DNA of 64,000 nt from Burkholderiaceae bacterium. GTDB taxonomy: Bacteria > Pseudomonadota > Gammaproteobacteria > Burkholderiales > Burkholderiaceae_C. The stretch spans positions 186,001-250,000 of the forward strand of contig JACKLO010000011.1 in assembly GCA_024235915.1 (NCBI GenBank), in the 5' to 3' direction. A program made the translations under genes and the position numbers. The notes under the pieces were generated by a model. That model saw only the letters and a list, made by a program, of their open reading frames with translations. It was not told the DNA's origin and did not search any database. Below are positions 48,666 to 56,874 of the stretch, piece after piece; within the stretch, counting starts at the first letter, position 1, and each line of letters opens with the position of its first letter.

Positions 48666-50342
48666 ATGGCCCACTCGGCATCGGCGCACGGCGCCGACGA
48701 CTACCCGTCCCCTTCGCAGCAGGCGACCGCCCTGTACCAGTTTCTCGTCGTCAAGATGCCACGCGTGTCAGTGCGCATGGCAGAGGCGGTCATCCAGGAG
48801 CTCGCACCAACCCAAGGTGAAGCCGTCAAAGGCTTGGCCAAGCGGCTCAGACCCCTGTTGACCACCTTCGGCGTGCGCATCAAGCACGCAGCCGCTCTCG
48901 AAGCCGCGGCCCGAATTCAAGGCCATGCCAGCTGGCACAAAACGCCGCAAGACCTGCGTGCCGCACCACCGGGTGCCGATGGCGCGTTGCCATCGCAGTT
49001 CAAGACGGCCGAAGGAGTCTTCGCTGTAGGGAACCCCGAGGTCGCAGAGGTTCTCGACCGAATGACCGGCCTCTACGAGCGGCACGTCGACGTCATTGGT
49101 GACGACTGGGAAAGGGCGCTGCAGCTGCGGATGGAAGTGCAGACGACGCTCGAGGTGAACCCCCGGTTTCTCTGCTCGGAGTGCATGACGCCGGTCTACC
49201 TGGTGTCAAAGCCTGAGGGCAAGAAGCTCTTCTTCAGACACACGCTCGAGGACGGCAGATGCTCGGCGGTGACACGAGGCCTTCTGTCTCAGGACGAGAT
49301 AAACGCCCGCAAGTACAACGGCGTCAAGGAGAGCTGGCTCCACCAGGAAATGAAGCGTTGGGTGGTCGACTGCCTGCGTGTCGATGGAAGGTTCACGGAC
49401 ATCGTCGTGGAAGGGCGATGGACCGGTGAGTTCACTGGAGCCTGGCGCAGACCCGACGTAAGGGCAGTGTTCGACGGGATGCGCGTGGCCTTCGAGATTC
49501 AGCTGTCGACGACATACATCAACGTCATCGCGCAACGTCGGGAGTTCTATCGTCAAGAAGGTGGCTTGTTGTTCTGGGTGTTCTCTCATTTCAACCTCGG
49601 AGCGAGGCGCCTCACCCAAGACGACGTCTTCTACAACAACAACCGCAACGCCTTCGTCGTCAACTCGGCCACTCGTGAAGCGTCCGTCGAGCGTGGTCGG
49701 TTCTTACTGGAGTGCGTCTGGGCGGCGCCCTTGCCAGGCGACAGAACAACTGCGCTGCAACGAGCCACGGTCCCCTTCGATGAGCTCACGCTGGACCAGC
49801 AGTCGCAACGCGCCTACTACTTTGACTTTGACAGAGAGCGAGCGAAGCTCGTGCGGGAGGCGGCGCAGCGCCGCGAGCTTCGCCGCAAGGCGCTGCGGGA
49901 GAGATTTGATGCCTTCTATGCGGACTACGTGCCCGAGCAAGTGTTCGAGGAGTCCGACTGGCAGGCACTGCGCAGCAGCTTCAAGGCGGAAGGGGTCGCG
50001 CTACCGTACTTCCCCGACCGGATGCCCAAAGCCTTGTTGAACGCCCTCTACTCCGCCAAGTACGGCAGAGTGTTCGGCTGGGACTACCCGAACTTCATTC
50101 AGATAGCCCACCACATGGAGCCTGGCGTACGAAAGCACCTTCACTACTTCCGCAAGGCGCTCAAGGCCTACGACCGGGCCGAATTGATACGACGTGAGGA
50201 CCACTCAGGGAAGTGGGCTGCGAAGGTCGCTGAGTACAAGGCCCGCATCCGTGCTGGAGACCCCGCGTACGCTCCGGACATGGAGCACGACGCTCTGGTT
50301 GGACTGCTGTTCCCGGAGGTTCAGGCAATTACCTTGACGTAG
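48666..50342 (+). CDS. CoiA/DUF6035-like nuclease-fold protein
   Basis: A 558-residue protein. The N-terminal region (about 60-95: GVRIKHAAALEAAARIQG, HASWHKT) resembles the small glyoxalase-related domain often fused to uncharacterised defence proteins. A zinc-ribbon-like cluster follows (Cys170, Cys173, His192, Cys199), then a PD-(D/E)XK-type nuclease core as in competence protein CoiA: Glu228, Asp264 in RRPDV and Glu277/Gln279 in FEIQLS. The C-terminal third is charged and helical. DUF6035 is my best family guess. Its 3' end is partly duplicated at 54150-54344. It could be a DNA-targeting defence gene, which is inference. Confidence 0.75.
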   Translation: MAHSASAHGADDYPSPSQQATALYQFLVVKMPRVSVRMAEAVIQELAPTQGEAVKGLAKRLRPLLTTFGVRIKHAAALEAAARIQGHASWHKTPQDLRAAPPGADGALPSQFKTAEGVFAVGNPEVAEVLDRMTGLYERHVDVIGDDWERALQLRMEVQTTLEVNPRFLCSECMTPVYLVSKPEGKKLFFRHTLEDGRCSAVTRGLLSQDEINARKYNGVKESWLHQEMKRWVVDCLRVDGRFTDIVVEGRWTGEFTGAWRRPDVRAVFDGMRVAFEIQLSTTYINVIAQRREFYRQEGGLLFWVFSHFNLGARRLTQDDVFYNNNRNAFVVNSATREASVERGRFLLECVWAAPLPGDRTTALQRATVPFDELTLDQQSQRAYYFDFDRERAKLVREAAQRRELRRKALRERFDAFYADYVPEQVFEESDWQALRSSFKAEGVALPYFPDRMPKALLNALYSAKYGRVFGWDYPNFIQIAHHMEPGVRKHLHYFRKALKAYDRAELIRREDHSGKWAAKVAEYKARIRAGDPAYAPDMEHDALVGLLFPEVQAITLT

Positions 50343-50478
50343 CCTGAGCGGCCAAGGCCGCCCGCTTGGCGTCAAACACGGCCTGAATGCTCGCGAACAC
50401 CTCCTCGACCGGCACAGAACTGCCCGTCCGCAGGTACGCATGCCAGGCGGCCTCGCCGCAGCGATGGAACGCATCCAT
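50329..50478 (-). CDS. Possible small antitoxin-like protein, 49 residues
   Basis: A short frame starting MDAFHRCGEAAWHAYLRTGS and continuing VPVEEVFASIQAVFDAKRAA. The pattern AAWHxYLxTG...VPxEEV is reminiscent of the C-terminal halves of short ribbon-helix-helix antitoxins, but the DNA-binding half is missing; GTG 50505 would add nine residues without supplying one. It overlaps the end of the convergent nuclease gene by 14 bases. I give it low confidence; it may be a remnant of a toxin-antitoxin locus. Confidence 0.33.
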   Translation of the reverse strand: MDAFHRCGEAAWHAYLRTGSSVPVEEVFASIQAVFDAKRAALAAQATSR

Positions 50479-50590
50479 CGAGCCGCTGCAGTCGCCGTCG
50501 GGCACGGGCGAATCGTGAGTCTGTTCGCTGGGGATGCGCGCACTCTATATTGCGCCGGTCTCCCGAGGTGGACGAACCCGCCCACCTCTG

Positions 50591-51115
50591 CTAAGGGATG
50601 ACGCCGTTACGAACGTCGGTTCGGACCTTCGACAAAAAGGCTGCAGTGTGCTGGGGTCCTACCGCGTCGATTTTGGCCCGAGGTAACTTGGCGTCCCTGA
50701 GCAGTTCCTGCAGGGACTGAATCCAGTCCAGCCAATCCGGGAGGTCGTTGGCTCGCAAGACCGCGCCTTTGTCGGCGGTGCTGAGTACGACTACTTCCGA
50801 GAGACGGACCTTGTTGGACCAGAGGTAGGCATAGAGGTGCAGCTCGCCATCGTCCAAGCTGGCCATCTTCTCGTACGTCAGGTTGAACAAATCCAGCTCG
50901 CGCTTGCTGACTGGGTGCACCTTGTGCAAGCCCTTCTTCAGCCTTTCCGGGTCGACCTCGATGAAGTCTGTCCGCGTGCGGTCGCCGGTGAGCGTTTCGG
51001 TGACGCACATTTCCACGGTTTCGACCTGACAGCGCTGGGTGAGTTCAGCCCAGACGTTGATACGGAAGCACTCGAGGATGACGTTCGTGTCAGCGAAGAC
51101 GCGCTTCCGTGTCAT
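50591..51115 (-). CDS. PIN-domain protein, probable toxin partner of the ImmA/IrrE gene
   Basis: A 174-residue PIN-like ribonuclease. The acidic residues expected in the active site are visible: Asp9 in RVFADTNVILECF, Glu40, Asp89/Glu91 in LDDGELHLYAYL and Asp115 in LSTADKGAVL. PIN toxins cut RNA and are held in check by an antitoxin encoded beside them. The gene begins 15 bases after the stop of an XRE-ImmA/IrrE gene on the same strand. Pairs of a PIN protein and an XRE-COG2856 protein are a recognised toxin-antitoxin arrangement, so this assignment is by motif and neighbour. Confidence 0.78.
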   Translation of the reverse strand: MTRKRVFADTNVILECFRINVWAELTQRCQVETVEMCVTETLTGDRTRTDFIEVDPERLKKGLHKVHPVSKRELDLFNLTYEKMASLDDGELHLYAYLWSNKVRLSEVVVLSTADKGAVLRANDLPDWLDWIQSLQELLRDAKLPRAKIDAVGPQHTAAFLSKVRTDVRNGVIP

Positions 51116-51130
51116 GAAGCGGGTCGGGCG

Positions 51131-52249
51131 TCAGAGGTCGAAAGGTGACGCGATTTCGTGCGTCAGGAACAGTCCCTTAAGCTCTCCCAGGGTCATGCCC
51201 ATGGCGCTTGCAGCTTTACGCGCTGTGAGCCAGCCGCGGTCAAGGGCGGTGTGCAGCATCGCCACGAAGGAGTGCGAAAAGGGCTTCGGCGGCAGCTCGT
51301 TTGAAGCAATCGCCCGAACCGCCGCCAGCGCCTCGCGAGTCCGGCGGTCGATACGGCCCAATCGGTAGAGGCGCCAGCTCAGCGCTTCAACAGACACGCG
51401 CAACCGCCCTGCGACCTCAACCAGGTGATTCACGTCCCCAGCCATGCCGGGGTCGATGAATGCGTCCAGCGAAGACGTGGGCATGAGCAAGGCCGCCGCA
51501 AAGCAGTTTGCAAGTTGCTCGATGCGATGAGCCCCTTTGCGGTCCAACACCGAGTTGGACTCGCGGTGGTCCGGCTTCATAGACGGCCACGTCAGCGTGT
51601 GGAAGAGCTCGTGCGCTAGGTCGAAGTTGCGCCGGGTCGCCGGCTCGTTGCGGTTGACGAGGACGACGCCCAGTGTTCCCAAGTCACAAGCTGCGCCGGA
51701 GATGGCCCCTGACTCCTGCACTTCGCCGGTGTCGACAAACAGCACGGGCGTGTCCAGCGCCGTTTCCATGAAGTCGACAAGCTTGGCCGCCGGAATGGGC
51801 CCAAGGTCGTACTTGGCCACGAGTTGTTCGGCGAAAAACTCTGCGCGCTCGAACGAACTGCTGCTGGTCAGCGGAAGTGTCAGTTTCAGGGGCGTAGACG
51901 ACAGCTTGTGCTCGTTGCGGAGCCAGCGAAGAAGCCCCACCCATCGGCTGGCTCGCTCCTCGAAGCGGTCCAGCTCCGCTTGTGGCAGGGACGGGCCCGC
52001 CCGCCAGCAGTACTCGGCCTCACCAGCCACGCTGAACGGGTCGAGAAAGTACTGGACCTCCTGCTCGAGGGCGTCACTCAGCGCCAACAACTCTTCAGCC
52101 TTCAGCGCTCGCTTTCCCGTCTCGATGTCCGAGACCGTTTGACGGTCGTTGAACCCAAGCTTCAGGGCGAGGTCGTCCTGGCTGAGGTCGAGCTTGGTAC
52201 GGGCTCGCTTGATGCGAGCTCCCAGTTGAGGGCTACCGTAGGTCTTCAT
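51131..52249 (-). CDS. XRE-family regulator fused to ImmA/IrrE metallopeptidase
   Basis: A 372-residue two-domain protein. The N-terminus (about 8-65) is a Cro/C1-type helix-turn-helix: ARIKRARTKLDLSQDDLALK and FNDRQTVSDIETGKRAL. The middle (about 130-280) is the ImmA/IrrE (COG2856) zinc peptidase with HELFH at residues 213-217. Such proteins act as antitoxins or cleave repressors under stress. ATG 52249 (MKTYGSPQLGARIKRAR) is taken as start; longer frames upstream have no support. It is followed at 15 bases by a PIN gene, so it is likely the antitoxin and autoregulator of that pair. Confidence 0.88.
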   Translation of the reverse strand: MKTYGSPQLGARIKRARTKLDLSQDDLALKLGFNDRQTVSDIETGKRALKAEELLALSDALEQEVQYFLDPFSVAGEAEYCWRAGPSLPQAELDRFEERASRWVGLLRWLRNEHKLSSTPLKLTLPLTSSSSFERAEFFAEQLVAKYDLGPIPAAKLVDFMETALDTPVLFVDTGEVQESGAISGAACDLGTLGVVLVNRNEPATRRNFDLAHELFHTLTWPSMKPDHRESNSVLDRKGAHRIEQLANCFAAALLMPTSSLDAFIDPGMAGDVNHLVEVAGRLRVSVEALSWRLYRLGRIDRRTREALAAVRAIASNELPPKPFSHSFVAMLHTALDRGWLTARKAASAMGMTLGELKGLFLTHEIASPFDL

Positions 52250-52398
52250 TGCGAGCGTGATGATGGTTGTCCTGCGTGTAGCGAACCGCATTATATTCTT
52301 GCGAACAACGCTTCGCAAGATTTGCTTGAGCGACCGGTACGGCTGCTGCCGGTCATACACTCGCAGCGGGGCGGCGGGGAGCCGAACAAGACGGCCCT

Positions 52399-52524
52399 GT
52401 GCGCGACGACTCGATGAATTGGGCGGGTCTGCTGGGCGGCGACGTCGTCATCGTCGACTCGAACTCGGTCGTGGAGCCCGGCGATATCGTCGTGGCGGCC
52501 GTGGATGGACAGCTGACCGTGGAC
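52399..52524 (+). pseudogene. Remnant of umuD (LexA/UmuD-type S24 peptidase)
   Basis: The translation RDDSMNWAGLLGGDVVIVDS, then VVEPGDIVVAAVDGQLTV, matches the UmuD/LexA peptidase core: DDSM holds the catalytic serine and GDIVVAAVDGxLTV is the strand before the catalytic lysine. The sequence leaves the family exactly there (LTVD where LTVK is expected), and the N-terminus with its cleavage site is absent. No umuC follows. It is a broken SOS-response gene truncated at both ends, about 42 codons long. Confidence 0.75.
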
Positions 52525-52895
52525 TTGGTGCCTTCCGCGAGCATGCTGCGACGGCGAGTCTTCAGCGGTCCGACATGCTCCTCAAGGAGGCCGGGCTGGA
52601 CGCCCTCGAGCAAGTGGAGCATGGTGAGCAGCGCAAACACTTCTGATGAGTCAAACCATACGCCGGGAAGCTCGAATCGGCCGCCCTCGGTTAGGTCGTC
52701 CCGAATGACCCAGCCGCGCTTCTTGCGGTCCCACTCCAGGGGGCAGTCCAGGAGGTCGCGAAGGAAATCCAGGTCGCGCTTGACCGATGCCTGGGACACT
52801 TCCAGTTCGTTCATCAGGTAGGCCATCGGTGCTGCCCGACGCTTCCGGATGAGGCGCACGATTTTGGTAATGCGCTCAATGCTAACTTTGGATAC
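52525..52895 (-). pseudogene. Truncated WYL-type transcriptional regulator
   Basis: The translation VSKVSIERITKIVRLIRKRR, followed by APMAYLMNELEVSQASVKRD and later WFDSSEVFALLTMLHLLEGV, is the N-terminal winged helix-turn-helix and linker of a WYL-domain regulator. It has no WYL domain: after about residue 110 the frame runs into the reversed umuD remnant. A proper start codon is also unclear (GTG 52859 is internal to the helix). WYL regulators commonly sit in defence islands, so this is probably the wreck of a former island regulator. Confidence 0.65.
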
Positions 52896-53371
52896 ACGTA
52901 GCTCCCTTCGCAGGCGGCCAATGGCACCACGAAGTTTCGGAGTCCGTCGTGCGGCTTGACCTCGTCGACCTTGGACTTCTTCGGTTGAACGCGCCCGCGG
53001 ATGACGGATGCAGCGACTCAGCCGGAAATGGTCCTTCTCGACCAGTTAAGAACACTGCGTAATGCCATCCGTGCCACCAAGAACTCAATGTCAAAAGGCG
53101 CAGGTATGTACGATTCTCTGGGCACTAGCGAAGGATGTTGTCAGGATGAGGTTGCGAGCCGCGCGGGACTGAGCGAGGCTGCAGCATTGCCGCTCCTTAG
53201 CTCGCCAGGGACTTAAGGGCCTTTGTCGCTGCCGAAACGGCAAACTGCGTTTCCAGTAAAGAACTATTTGTCGAAGGAGGGTCGGTTAAGAACCCAATGT
53301 CGCAGGAAAGACTTTAATGTCGTTCCACACAGGTCTGAGAGCTGTCTGCAAAGTCGTCGGCTATACGTTGA
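52896..53371. other. Interval with decayed sequence, no confident gene
   Basis: This interval of about 476 bases lies between the WYL remnant and the next gene. On the minus strand one frame reads VQPKKSKVDEVKPHDGLRNF and VVPLAACEGSYVYPKLA near 52885-52975, which looks like genuine but broken coding sequence I cannot identify. The part from 53100 onwards is AT-richer than its surroundings and could hold the promoter of the gene at 53372. Confidence 0.3.
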
Positions 53372-53899
53372 ATGAACTCAACGTACCACTGGACGCAGCA
53401 ACTGCGGCTGACGCCATACCCCGACACAGCCGAGTTGTTCAGGGTTGGCATCACCTACAGTGACAGTCCTGCGGAGCAGGTCTTCAGCCGCGTTCATGTT
53501 CCACAGCCGCTGCACGCAGCACTACTGGCAGGCTCAAAGCCGCTTGGCTTGCAGATGTTGTCACTCGAAATCAACGGCACGGCCAGCGCGAACCTTCCTG
53601 ATGCCCCTGAGCATGTGGTCGTTGGAGCCACTGTTTCGGACGGCAGTCGCGTGTGGCACGACCCCAAGCCATGGGTCTGGCTGCGCCGCCGTACGCTGGC
53701 CATCGCTGTAGGCTGGGCTCTGGTAGCCACAGCGCTTGCGCCGCTTGCAGTGCAGGCGGGGAGTATTGCTGTCGCGGTGCTTTCCGCAGCGGTGGCACTT
53801 GCGCTGTCGCGAGCAGTCCGCATCCGAAGTGCCGTGTGCTTTCGGCCCTTTGGGATATCCGTCGAGGTTGGCCGGCCTACTGCCCGAGTCGACTGCTAA
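53372..53899 (+). CDS. Hypothetical protein with two membrane helices
   Basis: A 175-residue protein. The N-terminal 105 residues look like a soluble beta-rich domain (VFSRVHVPQPLHAALLAGSK), followed by a WLRRR stop-transfer-like motif and two adjacent hydrophobic helices (about 112-135 and 137-157). I do not recognise a family. It stands alone between broken genes in the island. The start ATG 53372 has no strong ribosome binding site. Confidence 0.55.
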   Translation: MNSTYHWTQQLRLTPYPDTAELFRVGITYSDSPAEQVFSRVHVPQPLHAALLAGSKPLGLQMLSLEINGTASANLPDAPEHVVVGATVSDGSRVWHDPKPWVWLRRRTLAIAVGWALVATALAPLAVQAGSIAVAVLSAAVALALSRAVRIRSAVCFRPFGISVEVGRPTARVDC

Positions 53900-54149
53900 A
53901 GTCGCGCGCGTTCACGCCGCGCGACCATGTATCTCCTCTTTAGGCTTTACGGCAAAGCACGCTGTTTTCTTGGTTGGCACGACCTTCGGTCGGTTCCGGA
54001 GGACTTTCGCGACCACAACCCGGCACGACATCGATGGGTTTGTCGCCGACCAGGATGTCCGGCCCAGTCAGGACTGCTCCCCGACAACTCCGGCAAGCCG
54101 CCGACGCGGCTCAAGTAAGGGTACCGCTGGCGCACATTTGGACCTGCGC

Positions 54150-54344
54150 TACTTCCGCATGGCGCTGAAGGCCTACGACCGCGCAGAGCTCATCCGGCGG
54201 GAGGACCACTCTGGGAAGTGGAAGACGAAGGTGACGGAATACAAGGCACGCATGCGCGCAGGGGACCCTGCCTACGCCCCCGACAACGAGCACGACGCCC
54301 TCGTTGACTTGCTCTTCCCCGAGGTGATGGCCCAAACCCTGTAG
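54150..54344 (+). pseudogene. 3' fragment duplicating the end of the CoiA/DUF6035-like gene
   Basis: The translation from YFRMALKAYDRAELIRREDH through GDPAYAPDNEHDALVDLLFP matches the last 65 codons of the nuclease gene at 50145-50342 almost residue for residue, with its own stop. Nucleotide identity is clearly lower than protein identity, so the copies diverged some time ago. Upstream of 54150 the reading frame is lost. It is what remains of a second paralogous gene removed by deletion, and the stretch 53900-54149 before it holds no gene I can support. Confidence 0.8.
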
Positions 54345-54405
54345 TCGAGCGCTATCCTGAAGGTAGCCTGCGGGCAAACAATGAGAAGTCAGGGAGGGGC
54401 GGTTG

Positions 54406-56874
54406 ATGGCAAGGCGTAAGAAATCAGGACCCGGCGGAGTTCTGGCCGTCCTGTTTGTCGGTGTGGTTGCGCTCCTGGCGGCGATTCCAAAGGAAGTCTG
54501 GATTGGCGCAGGAATGCTTGGCGTCATCGGCGTTGCGCTGTACATGTTCGGCAAGTCCAAGAAGCCCGACATCGCAGTCGAGCAGTCTGAACCGCCGAAG
54601 CCCGCTGCTCGGACAAGCGCCCGTCAAAGTCGCTCACCGGCACGTTCCATCGAAACTTCGGCAAGCAATCCGACACCGGCTGCGGCTCCTGCGCCTCGCT
54701 CCGTCGATGACGACGAACCGGTGAGTGTTCGGACTTCATCCCCCGTGATGCCAAATCCGGTGTCACCAAGGTCAGCTCCCGCCCCCTTCGTCTCCAACTT
54801 CAAGGTGCCCGCCGCTCCGAAGGGCATTGGTCCAGGTCGATGGATTCCACCTGGGGAGGCGGTCAGCGTCGCAGGGCTCACCATCCCAGGAGGCATGGTC
54901 TACGTCGGCACCTCTTTGCCGACACCGTTCGATGACCGGGACCCTTGCCTCATCGACCCTACGCGGCCGGTCGCGTCTCAGGGCGACTACACCGAGCGGG
55001 ACATGGGGTACTGGCCCAGCTACTCCGAGGTCTCACCTCACGCGCGGGGCGCCTACCTCAATTGGCTGGCCGGCGGCAGGCAGGACCCGCGGGCAGACAT
55101 CGGCTACGTGTTCCTGTTCTTCTACGGGCTGGAGCGTCGAGCCATCATCGACGGCGCGAAAGACGAAGCTGCTCAGGCCGACTGGCCGCTCATTGCAGAG
55201 GAGCTGCGGCGGCTGTTGACAATCTACGCGGACAAGTCCCACTCCTTCCGGAACTACGCCGGCGCGTTGCTGGACTGGGTCTCTCTCGCGGCCCATCCAG
55301 CCAGGCTCTACGAGAGGCCCGTCCCTGAGTTCCCCCGCACGTTTGAGCTGCCTTTGTACATTCGCCTGGCTCTGGGTCAGGCCGCCGTAGACGCAGCACC
55401 GGTCCCTGCGCATCTGGCGCTGGCTTGGGCCAGGCTGGACCCGACCATCTCCCTTCGCACGCCAGCGACTCGTTGTGCCGAACAGTTCGAGCAGCTGTTT
55501 GCGCAGAAGTACGCCGAGATGCATGGCAGCGGCATGGTCCTTCCCCGCAACCGAACCAAGCTGAAGCTTGTCTACCGCGCGGCGTCTGCGGGATTCCAGG
55601 GGTACCAGGAGCTCAAGCTCACATTCAAGGACACGCCGGACGTCACGGTGCTGACCGGGCCGGCGAGAAAGCTGCAGGACGTTGTCGAGGCGGCAACCAA
55701 GCCACTGGAGTCTTTCAGCCGGTTGGTCGGCAAAACACCGGAAGCCAAAGCCACGCTGGAGGCACTGCTCCTCCTACCGTCGCCACTATGGCCCCAAGAG
55801 GCCCAGCAGGCGCTGCAGACACTCAAGGGACGCATGGGCGACGGCATGGTCGCCATGCCGTTCAAGGACCTTCTTGACGCACTGGGCGCAAGTGGGACGT
55901 TTACGAAGGACAAGACGCTCGCGCTGGCCCGCACTCTGGAGTCTGCCAACGTAGGCATGGAGCCCGATGTCCTCGGGGGAACCAAGCCGCCCAAGCCAGA
56001 TGAGAAGGTAGTGCTCTTCGCGCTTCCGCCTACTGAGCAACTGTCTCGTGCGAACGGACCGTATCGGGCTGCTGCGCTGACGCTGCAGCTGGCCTCGGCC
56101 GTCGCTGCGGCCGACGGAGAGTTCGGCATCAAGGAGATGAGCCACCTGCGTGAGACCGTGATGTCCTGGAGCCACCTGACGCCGGCTCATGTTCGCCGGC
56201 TGCTGGCGCACCTGCGACTGTTGATGCAGGCTCCTGCTTCACTGACCGCGTTGAAGAAGCGCTTTGAGCCTCTGGACATTTCGACCAAAGAGACTATTGC
56301 CGCCTTCATGGCCACAGTGGCGCAGTCGGACGGCGAGGTGTCGCCGGCTGAGGTCAAGATGCTCGAGAAGGTCTACAAGGCCTTGGGCGTGGACTCCAAG
56401 AAGGTGTTCTCCGATGTCCACGCCGTCGCCGCCGGGACGAAGCCCACCGCTGCGGCCACCGCCAAGGTCGAGCAGTCGGGCTTCAAGCTCGACCCGGCAC
56501 GCATCGCCGCGCTGCAAAAGGACACCGAGAAGGTGTCGGCGCTGCTGGCCAACATCTTCACCGAGACCGAGGAGCCTGCTGTCGCCGCAGCGGCCGAGCC
56601 CGTGGAGGCCGAAACCGAGACCGAGACGGCAGAAGCGCCCAAGGGCCTCATGGGTCTGGACGAGGCCCACACAGCGCTTGCCCGAATGATGCTGTCGCGC
56701 CCAGAGTGGAGTCGCGAAGAGCTGCTGGATGTGGCGGCCGACCTCGACCTGATGCTCGATGGCGCGCTCGAGCACATCAACGAGGCCGCGTTCGATACAC
56801 ACGACATGGCGCTGTTCGAGGGTGACGACCCCGTGACGGTGAACGCCGAAATCCTGGAGAAAGTTGAAGCATGA
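54406..56874 (+). CDS. TerB-domain protein, SngA-like (Shango defence)
   Basis: An 822-residue protein anchored by two N-terminal hydrophobic helices (about 11-27 and 31-49), then a Pro/Ser-rich linker (to about 135). The TerB-N region follows (GYWPSYSEVSPHARGAYLNW, VFLFFYGLERRAI), then a TerB core (about 555-670, with SAVAAADGEFGIKEMSHL and ATVAQSDGEVSPAEVKMLEK) and an acidic C-terminal TerB-C-like part. ATG 54406 has a good site (gggagg) upstream. It overlaps the next gene by ATGA. A TerB protein followed by an ATPase is the start of the three-gene Shango anti-phage system (sngA-sngB-sngC). Confidence 0.82.
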   Translation: MARRKKSGPGGVLAVLFVGVVALLAAIPKEVWIGAGMLGVIGVALYMFGKSKKPDIAVEQSEPPKPAARTSARQSRSPARSIETSASNPTPAAAPAPRSVDDDEPVSVRTSSPVMPNPVSPRSAPAPFVSNFKVPAAPKGIGPGRWIPPGEAVSVAGLTIPGGMVYVGTSLPTPFDDRDPCLIDPTRPVASQGDYTERDMGYWPSYSEVSPHARGAYLNWLAGGRQDPRADIGYVFLFFYGLERRAIIDGAKDEAAQADWPLIAEELRRLLTIYADKSHSFRNYAGALLDWVSLAAHPARLYERPVPEFPRTFELPLYIRLALGQAAVDAAPVPAHLALAWARLDPTISLRTPATRCAEQFEQLFAQKYAEMHGSGMVLPRNRTKLKLVYRAASAGFQGYQELKLTFKDTPDVTVLTGPARKLQDVVEAATKPLESFSRLVGKTPEAKATLEALLLLPSPLWPQEAQQALQTLKGRMGDGMVAMPFKDLLDALGASGTFTKDKTLALARTLESANVGMEPDVLGGTKPPKPDEKVVLFALPPTEQLSRANGPYRAAALTLQLASAVAAADGEFGIKEMSHLRETVMSWSHLTPAHVRRLLAHLRLLMQAPASLTALKKRFEPLDISTKETIAAFMATVAQSDGEVSPAEVKMLEKVYKALGVDSKKVFSDVHAVAAGTKPTAAATAKVEQSGFKLDPARIAALQKDTEKVSALLANIFTETEEPAVAAAAEPVEAETETETAEAPKGLMGLDEAHTALARMMLSRPEWSREELLDVAADLDLMLDGALEHINEAAFDTHDMALFEGDDPVTVNAEILEKVEA

